Source: an uncultured Geobacteraceae bacterium
GTDB taxonomy: Bacteria > Desulfobacterota > Desulfuromonadia > Geobacterales > Pseudopelobacteraceae
DNA: 34,148 bases
Assembly: GCA_903875605.1 (NCBI GenBank)
Contig: CAIQWT010000099.1
Location: 1-34,148, forward strand
Direction: 5' to 3'
Shown one piece after another: positions 25,176 to 32,278 of this stretch. Under the pieces are notes generated by a model. The model was not told the origin of the DNA and made no database searches. It was given only the letters and a program-made list of their open reading frames with translations. The translations under genes and the position numbers were made by a program. The stretch's first letter is position 1; each line of letters begins with the position of its first letter.

Positions 25176-26333
25176 TTACGCTCCCAAAAGACAGATGACA
25201 CAGGTGGCGTTATGGAAGTAGGACTCGGTGTATGAAAGGTCATCTTTTAGGAATGGACCTATTTCACCAAAAGAAGGAAAGCCTACAAGAGGTATTTGAT
25301 TCCCTATAGCACTCTGAATCGCCTGCACTTCCTCTTCCCCGCGATTGTTTAGCTGCCATTTCCTGCCGGCACAACTCACTACTATAGCAGCAGCCGGAAT
25401 GAATCCGGATCTAACAATGCTTGTAATACAGCTGGATATGGCTTTCAGCAGCTGTTCTCGATCGGCACCGCTTACGCGGATGGTTGCACCCGAAGGTATG
25501 CTGCCAAAGGTGGTAATTGTACCTGTCCGCATATCGAAACGGAATGATGAGCGGAGGTAAAATCGTTCTAAAGACGAATCGGTATAGGTGGCAAGAGCGA
25601 GTATTCCCAGATCAGCCTCTGCGAGTGGTTTGCCGATCTGGTCCCTTATAAAATCCAGTGGATTAAGCCCGCTGATACTTATGGTTGTCTTGCCGTCCGA
25701 CTCTCCGACTATCCCGGGAACCCCAATCGGCAGGAAGCCGCTGGCTGAATTAGTAATAAAAGGCATTGCTCCGGATGCGAGCAGAATTGCAACTCCGTCT
25801 TCAATGTTGCCTCCGTTGAGGAATAGTCGGCTGCGAGTAAATTTTCTGTCATCACCTGTCATCCCTCCAATGAACGGAAACGAAAAAACGTCACGCACTC
25901 CGGAAGCGATGCAGGTTCCATCGGCCGTGACGCCATCTGCCAGAACAAAGGCCCATTCAGCTTTTCCGCCAAGCTGTTCAAGAGCAGCAGAAGCGCACGC
26001 GCGCGCTGTGGTTAATGAATCGGCGCCGACTCCTGTCTTCACTGCGACGCCCCATTTTGTCATGCCATCTGACGTAATTCCAAGGGCACACACTCCGTAG
26101 TGTGCGGTCATGGAAGTTTCATAAATACCGTCACCAGTACCGCCGAACACAATTACATCTCTGGTTTCAAGGCCATCGTACAATCCGGTGAAAAAATCTG
26201 CATATTCGAGTTCAAACGTAATTGAGGCAAATAGCAGAATCACTTCCGGTGCCATATCTTTCAGCGTTTCGCCAATGGTGCTTCCAGCCTGATAGGCATC
26301 AGTAAGAGAAGTGCTGGCTGATTTGTACCTCAT
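25176..26333 (-). CDS. FIST-domain sensor protein
   Basis: Protein of 385 residues made only of the FIST N and FIST C domains. FIST is a known sensory module, proposed to bind small ligands such as amino acids, and is often fused to kinases, GGDEF or chemoreceptor modules. Visible features: LLFASITFE, FGGTGDGIYE, FIGGMTGDDRKF, ISGLNPLDFIRDQIG and the C-terminal signature GFPSFGEIGP (351-360). No membrane segment. A strong AAGGAGG precedes ATG 26333. The kinase gene starts one base after its stop, so this appears to be a split sensor-kinase pair, with FIST acting in trans (inference). The ligand cannot be read from sequence. Confidence 0.9.
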   Translation of the reverse strand: MRYKSASTSLTDAYQAGSTIGETLKDMAPEVILLFASITFELEYADFFTGLYDGLETRDVIVFGGTGDGIYETSMTAHYGVCALGITSDGMTKWGVAVKTGVGADSLTTARACASAALEQLGGKAEWAFVLADGVTADGTCIASGVRDVFSFPFIGGMTGDDRKFTRSRLFLNGGNIEDGVAILLASGAMPFITNSASGFLPIGVPGIVGESDGKTTISISGLNPLDFIRDQIGKPLAEADLGILALATYTDSSLERFYLRSSFRFDMRTGTITTFGSIPSGATIRVSGADREQLLKAISSCITSIVRSGFIPAAAIVVSCAGRKWQLNNRGEEEVQAIQSAIGNQIPLVGFPSFGEIGPFLKDDLSYTESYFHNATCVICLLGA

Positions 26334-26542
26334 AGCTGCCTCCTTTGACTGGGGGTTTCAGCCCGTTGCCGAGTTTAAAAGTTTTAGAGTTAAGTGGCGT
26401 AAAAACTAAACCAAACTATATCAAAAAAATGCAATTCACAATATTTAATAAATAATAACTGGCATGCAAAAAGACTTATTAGTCAACGACAGCACCTCTA
26501 ATCGATTCCAGAAAGAGACATATAGAATCTTAAACATGCCCC

Positions 26543-26556
26543 TGCGACAATAGTCA
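26543..26556 (-). promoter_or_regulatory. box A, candidate activator site (NRACWWTWGTCGCA)
   Basis: On the minus strand it reads TGACTATTGTCGCA. With box B it forms an inverted pair: TGCGACAA (26543-26550) and TTGTCGCA (26569-26576) are exact complements. It lies about 155 bases before the sigma-54 -24 element. Confidence 0.5.
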
Positions 26557-26562
26557 CTGTTG

Positions 26563-26576
26563 AGACATTTGTCGCA
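26563..26576 (+). promoter_or_regulatory. box B, candidate activator site (NRACWWTWGTCGCA)
   Basis: Reads AGACATTTGTCGCA, six bases from box A in opposite orientation, so centres are 20 bases apart, about two helical turns. It lies about 135 bases before the -24 element, a usual range for enhancer-binding proteins. Confidence 0.5.
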
Positions 26577-26608
26577 ATTAGTCTAACATCCTGAATTGTC
26601 ACAATAAA

Positions 26609-26635
26609 ATCATATTAATGGTAATCCCCTGTCAA
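26609..26635 (-). promoter_or_regulatory. candidate sigma-70 promoter for FIST-kinase operon
   Basis: Reading leftward, TTGACA (26635-26630) is a perfect -35 and TATGAT (26614-26609) a five-of-six -10, but the spacing is 15 bases, shorter than ideal. The leader would be about 270 bases. The -35 overlaps box C (26633-26646). Confidence 0.3.
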
Positions 26636-26646
26636 CAATAGTCGCA
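26633..26646 (+). promoter_or_regulatory. box C, candidate activator site (NRACWWTWGTCGCA)
   Basis: Reads CAACAATAGTCGCA, in the same orientation as box B and exactly 70 bases downstream of it. It is about 65 bases upstream of the -24 element and overlaps the possible -35 of the leftward FIST promoter. Confidence 0.5.
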
Positions 26647-26710
26647 AGAGTCCGGACATTCTAGTGGATATAACTATCTATAATAACTCCGCAAAAAAGG
26701 TTTTAGTCTA

Positions 26711-26726
26711 TGGCACGCCATATGCT
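26711..26726 (+). promoter_or_regulatory. sigma-54 (RpoN) promoter, -24/-12
   Basis: TGGCACG-N4-ATGCT: the -24 element matches the TGGCACG consensus in full and the -12 element matches TTGCW at four of five bases; GG (26712-26713) and GC (26724-26725) are separated by exactly ten bases. Transcription would start near 26737, giving a leader of about 58 bases before ATG 26795. Confidence 0.72.
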
Positions 26727-26794
26727 CTCTAACTGAGAAGAATTTTCATTGCACAGTTACAAAACTGCGGTTGCTATTAGAAACGGGGGAATTT

Positions 26795-28438
26795 ATGAAG
26801 CTTAAAATGTACAAGGATTGGGGCATTTTTACAAAGATCATGAGTCTGTCAGTGCTGACGTGGCTGGTATTGGTAGCAGCGACTATTTTTGCACTGGTGC
26901 CTTTTATCCGTGGGCTGATCATGGAAGAGAAGCAGGCCACTGTCAGCTATCTCGTCCAGGAAGCAACCAGTATGCTTTCGTCATACCAGAAGCAGGTAGA
27001 ATCCGGAATACTCACTAAAGAAGAAGCTCAAAAACGGGCTTCCGAGCGAATAAGTGCCATCCGTTATGACGGCTCAAACTATCTCTGGATTAATGACCTT
27101 GGCCCGAAAATGGTCATGCACCCGATCAAGCCTGAGCTGAACGGCAAAGATTTAAGTGAAAATAAAGATCCGAATGGTAAAGCTCTTTTTATGGAAATGG
27201 TCAAGGTCTGCAAAGATAAAGGCAAAGGCTTCGTAGATTACGCCTGGTCCAAGCCTGGTAACAGCAAGCCGGTGCCCAAAATATCTTACGTGGAACTTTA
27301 CCAGCCGTGGGGTTGGGTGATCGGCACCGGTATCTACGTTGATGATGTGACAGCCCACGTCCGTCAGATTCAGATCGGCATAGGTATCGCCCTGATGGGT
27401 ATTCTGATGCTTAGTACCCTGTTGGCCTGGCTGGTGTCGCGAACAGTAATTGGGCCGATCAAGGCGGTAGTTGACACTATAAGAGATATTGCTCAGGGTG
27501 ATGGCGACCTGACCCGCCGGCTGCCGATTGTCGGCAGGAACGAAATCGGTGAACTGAGTGAATGGTTCAATACATTTATCGGTAAACTTCACGGCATTAT
27601 CAATCAGGTTTCCGGCAGCTCATTGCAACTGGCATCCTCCTCTCTTGAACTCCAGTTGACTTCCAGGCAGATGACGGAAAGCATAGCTCAGCTCTCTTCT
27701 CAATCAACTTCGCTGGCAACTGCCGGTGAAGAGATGTCTGCCACCTCAGGCGATATTGCAAATAACTGCCATCAGGCCGCCGGTAATGCCGGAGGTGCGA
27801 CTCAGAAAGCCAAGCAGGGGGCGGCTGTTGTCGGTCAATCCATAGCAGTCATGAACAGTATCGCCGAGCGGGTCCAAAAAGCAGCCGGTACAGTTGATGC
27901 TTTGGGAGTTCGCTCTGAACAAATCGGCGCCATAATCGGCACTATCGAAGATATCGCTGATCAGACTAATCTGCTGGCGCTGAATGCCGCAATTGAAGCG
28001 GCACGAGCAGGTGAACAGGGCCGCGGTTTTGCTGTAGTTGCTGATGAAGTACGTGCACTGGCCGAACGCACCACCCGTGCAACCAAAGAAATCGGTGAAA
28101 TGATCAAAGCCATCCAGAAAGAGACTAAAGATGCTGTTGTCTCTATGGAACAGAGCGTTGTTCAGGTTGAGCAGGGGACCAGCCATGCTGCAGAATCAGG
28201 ACGCTCATTGCAGGAAATCCTTGATATCATCAATGATGTCACCGAGCAGATCAGTCAGATTGCTACTGCAGCAGAAGAGCAGACAGCCACGACCCGCGAA
28301 ATCAGTTGCAACGTAATGAGTCTCAACGATCTGGCACAGCAGAATGATCACGCACTCCATGAAACAGCGCTAGCTGCCAATGATGTCTCGCGTCAGGCCG
28401 AAGAGTTGAAGCAGTTAGTCGGTCAGTTCAGGCTATAA
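26795..28438 (+). CDS. methyl-accepting chemotaxis protein with sCache domain
   Basis: Chemoreceptor of 547 residues in the inner membrane. Membrane helix 1 at about 17-39, an sCache_2-like periplasmic domain (about 45-188, with [15 protein letters not shown] and the [11 protein letters not shown] ending typical of this family), membrane helix 2 at about 192-216, HAMP (217-270), and a signalling domain whose hairpin tip is [18 protein letters not shown] (407-424). Such sCache domains often bind small organic acids; the ligand is unknown. No C-terminal CheR-tethering pentapeptide is present. ATG 26795 follows GGGGGA; an in-frame TTG at 26771 would add eight residues. It is preceded by the sigma-54 promoter and followed by a kinase gene 52 bases on without terminator. 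Confidence 0.95.
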   Translation: MKLKMYKDWGIFTKIMSLSVLTWLVLVAATIFALVPFIRGLIMEEKQATVSYLVQEATSMLSSYQKQVESGILTKEEAQKRASERISAIRYDGSNYLWINDLGPKMVMHPIKPELNGKDLSENKDPNGKALFMEMVKVCKDKGKGFVDYAWSKPGNSKPVPKISYVELYQPWGWVIGTGIYVDDVTAHVRQIQIGIGIALMGILMLSTLLAWLVSRTVIGPIKAVVDTIRDIAQGDGDLTRRLPIVGRNEIGELSEWFNTFIGKLHGIINQVSGSSLQLASSSLELQLTSRQMTESIAQLSSQSTSLATAGEEMSATSGDIANNCHQAAGNAGGATQKAKQGAAVVGQSIAVMNSIAERVQKAAGTVDALGVRSEQIGAIIGTIEDIADQTNLLALNAAIEAARAGEQGRGFAVVADEVRALAERTTRATKEIGEMIKAIQKETKDAVVSMEQSVVQVEQGTSHAAESGRSLQEILDIINDVTEQISQIATAAEEQTATTREISCNVMSLNDLAQQNDHALHETALAANDVSRQAEELKQLVGQFRL

Positions 28439-28490
28439 GGGATATAGATTCAGGAAATCGGCACGTTTTTCTGTGTAAAGGAGTCATTGG

Positions 28491-29684
28491 ATGTCGCCTA
28501 AATCAGCAGAAATATTTTTTAAAAGCGAATCGCGCTACCGTATGCTAGTAGAAAACTCCTGCGACATCATCTTTTCACTGAATATGGAAGGTAACTTCAC
28601 CTATATTTCTCCCGCCTGGGAGAAAATTCTCGGCCATGAACCATCCGGGATTATAGGGCATAATTTTAGGGAATTTATCCATCCGGAAGATATCTCACTC
28701 TGTGAAACTTCAATTTTAACGTCTGTTCAGACCAAATCGGCACAGGAGATGACCTATCGCATTCATCATGCAGATGGCGGCTGGCGCCGACATACATCTC
28801 GCGGCACGCCGCATTTGGATGAAGACGGTCTGCTGACGTTTATAGGCATGGCTCATGATGTTACCGAGCAACTCCGCATTGAAGAAATAATGATACAGAC
28901 GGAAAAAATGATCATGATCAGCGGTATGGCTGCCGGTATGGCACACGAGATCAATAACCCGCTGGGTGCTATACTGCAGCATGCCCAGAACATAGAGAGG
29001 CGGGTATCAGACGATATTCCGGCAAATTTAAAAGTTGCTGCTGAGATTGGGGTTGATCTCGACCTGGTACGGGTATATCTACAAAAACGGGGTATCCTGG
29101 ATTTTATCAGCCACATTCGAACCGCTGGAATGAGGGCTTCGGATATCATATCTAAAATGCTCCATTTTAGTCGGCGCGGCGAGTCCGGTACTGAATATAC
29201 CGATATTCCGGCTCTATTAGACAGGGTGCTTAATCTTGCAGGTACCGATTATGACATGAAGAAAAAATATAATTTTCATCGCATTGAGCTGCTGCGCCTT
29301 TACGCACCCGAGCTGCCGCCGGTTGAGATGGCCGTTGTGGAAATAGAGCAGGCTATATTGAATATCCTCAAAAACGCTGCTCAGGCGATCTCAGGTGCGG
29401 AGCTGAACCGACCTCCGCGAATAACAGTGCGGGCATTATTGTCTTCGGGGATGGTTGTGATCAAAATAGAGGACAACGGACCTGGTATGGACGAGGCAAC
29501 CAGAATGCGGATTTTCGAACCTTTTTTTTCCACCCGAGAGGTTGGTATGGGTACCGGTCTGGGGTTGTCGGTAGCCTATGCAATAATCACCAAGAGGCAC
29601 CATGGATCAATTGATGTCCAGTCTCAAGCCGGTGTGGGAAGCAGCTTTACCATCAAGCTGCCATTGCAGGGGGAAGCGTTATGA
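28491..29684 (+). CDS. PAS histidine kinase with expanded HisKA region
   Basis: Soluble kinase of 397 residues: PAS (about 13-130, with FIHPEDI and GMAHDVTEQ), H-box GMAHEINNPLGAILQ with H152, N-box around N295, G1 box DNGPGM (329-333), then STREVGMGTGLGLS. About 35 residues (about 172-207, containing EIGVDLDLVRVYLQKRGIL) lie between the H-box helix and the second helix (AGMRASDIISKMLHFSR), longer than in a standard HisKA hairpin. I recall this extended form from other deltaproteobacterial kinases. AAAGGAG precedes ATG 28491. The stop overlaps the receiver gene start (ATGA), so kinase and lone receiver are likely partners. Confidence 0.92.
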   Translation: MSPKSAEIFFKSESRYRMLVENSCDIIFSLNMEGNFTYISPAWEKILGHEPSGIIGHNFREFIHPEDISLCETSILTSVQTKSAQEMTYRIHHADGGWRRHTSRGTPHLDEDGLLTFIGMAHDVTEQLRIEEIMIQTEKMIMISGMAAGMAHEINNPLGAILQHAQNIERRVSDDIPANLKVAAEIGVDLDLVRVYLQKRGILDFISHIRTAGMRASDIISKMLHFSRRGESGTEYTDIPALLDRVLNLAGTDYDMKKKYNFHRIELLRLYAPELPPVEMAVVEIEQAILNILKNAAQAISGAELNRPPRITVRALLSSGMVVIKIEDNGPGMDEATRMRIFEPFFSTREVGMGTGLGLSVAYAIITKRHHGSIDVQSQAGVGSSFTIKLPLQGEAL

Positions 29685-30070
29685 ATAATGCCGATATCAG
29701 GGTGCTGCTGGTTGATGACGACGATATGATCCGCGACTGTATAATGGCCTATCTTGATGACGAAGGTTTTAGTGTGCGCGGTGCGGCCTGTGGCGAAGAA
29801 GCTTTGGAAATAATTCATTTACTCAATCCGGCGGTCTGTATATCGGATATGAGGCTCCCTGGAATGAGTGGAGAACAGTTCATTGCCGCGGCTTATGCTC
29901 TTTGCCCATCAACTGGATACCTTCTCCACACAGGCATGCACTATTCTCTGTCTGATTCTTTGTGTGCCATCGGGATGACTGACGACGACATTCTGCTCAA
30001 GCCGATCCATGATTTGTCGAAACTAGTGAGAAAAATCAAGAGCAGTGCCGTAGCCTGGAGCAATAAATGA
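29681..30070 (+). CDS. single-domain response regulator (REC)
   Basis: Receiver-only protein of 129 residues. Acidic pocket D12-D14, phosphoacceptor D56 (CISDMRLPGMSG), switch T84 and K107 (LLKPIHD). It has no output domain, so it may shuttle phosphate or act by contact. It overlaps the kinase upstream and the REC-PAS-GGDEF-EAL gene downstream by four bases each (ATGA), showing tight co-translation. Partner assignment to the kinase at 28491 is inference from this overlap. Confidence 0.92.
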   Translation: MNNADIRVLLVDDDDMIRDCIMAYLDDEGFSVRGAACGEEALEIIHLLNPAVCISDMRLPGMSGEQFIAAAYALCPSTGYLLHTGMHYSLSDSLCAIGMTDDDILLKPIHDLSKLVRKIKSSAVAWSNK

Positions 30071-32187
30071 TGAATCGAATCGCTGCAAATATGGTGTTGT
30101 TAACCATTGACGACGAAGAATCAATTCGCACCAGTGTGGCCGCTTTTTTTGAAGATTGTGGTTTTGTCGTGCTTCAGGCCTGTGATGGTCGCGAAGGGAT
30201 TGATATGATCCATTCCATGCACCCGGATGTTGTTATTACAGACCTGCGAATGCCGAACGTGGATGGCATGGATGTGGTAGATGCAGCCAGGAAACACAAT
30301 GATAATCTGCCGGTCATAGTTCTTTCAGGCACCGGAGTGCTGTCAGATGCAACTGAAGCGATGCGTCGTGGAGCCTGGGACTATCTCAGCAAGCCGGTTG
30401 TTGATCTTGTCGAGCTAGAGATGGTTGTTGCCCGCTGTATCGAACGGGCTGGTCTGGTTCAGGAGAACCGGAATTACCATGATAATCTGGAGATGCTGGT
30501 CAAGCAGAGAACTGCTGAATTGCGCAAACTGAATGCCGCAGTAGAACAGAGCGCCAACAGTGTTATTATCACCGATATTAATGGAATTATTGAATACGTA
30601 AATCCAAAATTTACGGTAGTCTCAGGATATAGCAGTGAAGAGGCTATAGGTCAGAATCCGCGTATTCTTAAGTCAGGCAAACAGGCGGACAGCTATTATG
30701 TTGAAATGTGGAAAACCATAAGTTCCGGTAAGGAGTGGCAGGGCGAATTTTGTAACAAAACCAAAAATGGCCGGCAGTTCTGGGAGTTGGCAAGTATTGC
30801 CCCGATTAAGAATGAAGCCGGCATGATAACTAATTTTGTTGCCATAAAAGAGGATATTACCGGCCGCAAACAGCATGAAGACCAACTCTATTATCAGGCC
30901 AACTTTGACGCACTGACCGGTTTGCCTAATCGCCATTATTTTCAGAATTATCTTGAGCTTCAACTGGAGTTGCTTAACCGCGAAAACCAGTTTTTGACAC
31001 TGATGGTTCTGGATATTGATAATCTCAAATACGTAAACGACACATTTGGTCATGAATTCGGGGATAATCTGATTAAGGAAATCTCCCGTCGCCTTGAGGC
31101 GGTCTGCGGGCACGAATGCGTTGTGTCACGTTTTGTTGGAGATGAATTTACAATTATTCCACCACTGTCTAATGATGCCGATGACTCAAAAAATCGAGCA
31201 GAGCAGATTCGTTGTGCCATGAATGATGTTTTTACCGTTAAAGGAACGGATATTATTGCAACTGCAAGTATTGGTGTGGTGGTCTATCCGGAAGATGGCG
31301 AAAGCGTGGAAAGCTTGTTGAAAAATGGTGAAGCGGCCATGTATCAAGCGAAGAAAGAGGGGAAAAACGCTATCAGTTTCTATACCCGCGAATTGAACAG
31401 CCAGCTTGAACAGCGCTTTGCCCTGGAAGCAAAGCTTCACAAAGCCATCGATCGGGGAGAGTTCAGTTTACAGTACCAGCCGCAAATCAACCACACTCTA
31501 GGCTCTATAATTGGCGTGGAAGCGCTTCTTCGCTGGACGCCAACCGGTGAGGGGCCCGTCTCACCAAGCCTTTTTGTGCCGATTCTGGAGGAGAGCGGGA
31601 TGATCGTAGCGGTCGGTGAATGGGTGCTGTGGCATGCCTGTGAGCAGGCCGTAGAATGGCAGAAGCTTGGACTGATAGGTTTACGCATGTCGATTAATAT
31701 TTCAGCACTGCAGTTCATGCGCAGCGATCTAGATGTTGCCGTCAAGCGTGTGCTGGAGGCAACCGGGCTGGATCCGCATCGCCTCTGTCTGGAGCTGACC
31801 GAAAGTATGATCATGGTGGACAGTTCACGAACTCTTGAAAAAATGAACGCTCTGGCGCAGATCGGCGTCATTTTATCGCTGGATGATTTCGGCACCGGTT
31901 ATTCTTCACTCGAATATTTGGGACGACTGCCGATCAACGAGTTGAAAATCGACATATCGTTCGTTCGTCGGATGCTGACTACCAGAAACGATGCAGCAGT
32001 GGTTAATACGATCATTGCCATGGGGCAGGGACTTGATATGGAGTTGGTTGCCGAGGGGGTAGAGACGAAGGAGCAGCTGCTATATCTGACTGAGCGGGAG
32101 TGCGGAATTATACAGGGCTTTTATTTCAGCGAACCACTAAAGTCGAATGAAGTCTTGCTATTCTATAATGATTGGAGCTCAAAGTAG
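30067..32187 (+). CDS. REC-PAS-GGDEF-EAL c-di-GMP turnover protein
   Basis: Response regulator of 706 residues controlling the second messenger c-di-GMP. Receiver (about 10-130; D59 phosphoacceptor, K109), coiled coil (about 135-155), PAS (about 158-268), GGDEF domain (about 275-440) and EAL domain (about 452-700). The GGDEF motif is VGDEF (357-361), its first glycine replaced by valine, and the RxxD inhibitory site upstream is absent (GHEC at 348-351). The EAL domain keeps EALLRW (485-490), N544, E576, D606/D607, K627 and E663, so phosphodiesterase activity is the safer prediction; cyclase activity is uncertain. Its receiver resembles that of the sigma-54 regulator at 21391 (shared AMR-x-GAWDYLSKP). 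ATG 30067 and 30070 are both possible starts. Confidence 0.93.
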   Translation: MMNRIAANMVLLTIDDEESIRTSVAAFFEDCGFVVLQACDGREGIDMIHSMHPDVVITDLRMPNVDGMDVVDAARKHNDNLPVIVLSGTGVLSDATEAMRRGAWDYLSKPVVDLVELEMVVARCIERAGLVQENRNYHDNLEMLVKQRTAELRKLNAAVEQSANSVIITDINGIIEYVNPKFTVVSGYSSEEAIGQNPRILKSGKQADSYYVEMWKTISSGKEWQGEFCNKTKNGRQFWELASIAPIKNEAGMITNFVAIKEDITGRKQHEDQLYYQANFDALTGLPNRHYFQNYLELQLELLNRENQFLTLMVLDIDNLKYVNDTFGHEFGDNLIKEISRRLEAVCGHECVVSRFVGDEFTIIPPLSNDADDSKNRAEQIRCAMNDVFTVKGTDIIATASIGVVVYPEDGESVESLLKNGEAAMYQAKKEGKNAISFYTRELNSQLEQRFALEAKLHKAIDRGEFSLQYQPQINHTLGSIIGVEALLRWTPTGEGPVSPSLFVPILEESGMIVAVGEWVLWHACEQAVEWQKLGLIGLRMSINISALQFMRSDLDVAVKRVLEATGLDPHRLCLELTESMIMVDSSRTLEKMNALAQIGVILSLDDFGTGYSSLEYLGRLPINELKIDISFVRRMLTTRNDAAVVNTIIAMGQGLDMELVAEGVETKEQLLYLTERECGIIQGFYFSEPLKSNEVLLFYNDWSSK

Positions 32188-32278
32188 TTCTAACACCATT
32201 TCTAACCTTTATTTAATCAGTCTCTCATGGTATTCAGTAAACGCTGTTTTAATACGGCCTTGATCATGGAGTAACCTA

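Larger units (their letters stand above)
26334..26794. other. divergent regulatory spacer between FIST and chemoreceptor genes
   Basis: A 461-base AT-rich non-coding spacer. It carries a sigma-54 promoter (26711), three NRACWWTWGTCGCA boxes, a candidate leftward sigma-70 promoter (26609-26635) and ribosome sites for both genes. The part 26334-26480 shows only A/T-rich leader sequence of the FIST gene. No small gene or stable RNA hairpin was found. Confidence 0.7.

Noticed and set aside
25588-26100. Open frame of 170 codons antisense to the FIST gene
   Set aside because: Proline/alanine/serine-rich shadow translation with no ribosome site; the FIST gene on the other strand is clear.
26745-26770. 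Short inverted repeat CAGTT-ACAA-AACTG in the chemoreceptor leader
   Set aside because: Only five pairs; too weak to call a riboswitch or attenuator.
27746-28186. Open frame of 146 codons antisense to the chemoreceptor
   Set aside because: It follows the codon shadow of the conserved signalling domain, has no ribosome site and no recognisable protein features.
28460-28473. GGCACG-like -24 element before the 28491 kinase
   Set aside because: Ten bases after GG there is TG, not GC, so the -12 element of a sigma-54 promoter is missing.
31437-31895. Open frame of 152 codons antisense to the EAL domain
   Set aside because: Low-complexity Ser/Arg-rich shadow of a conserved coding region; no supporting signals.
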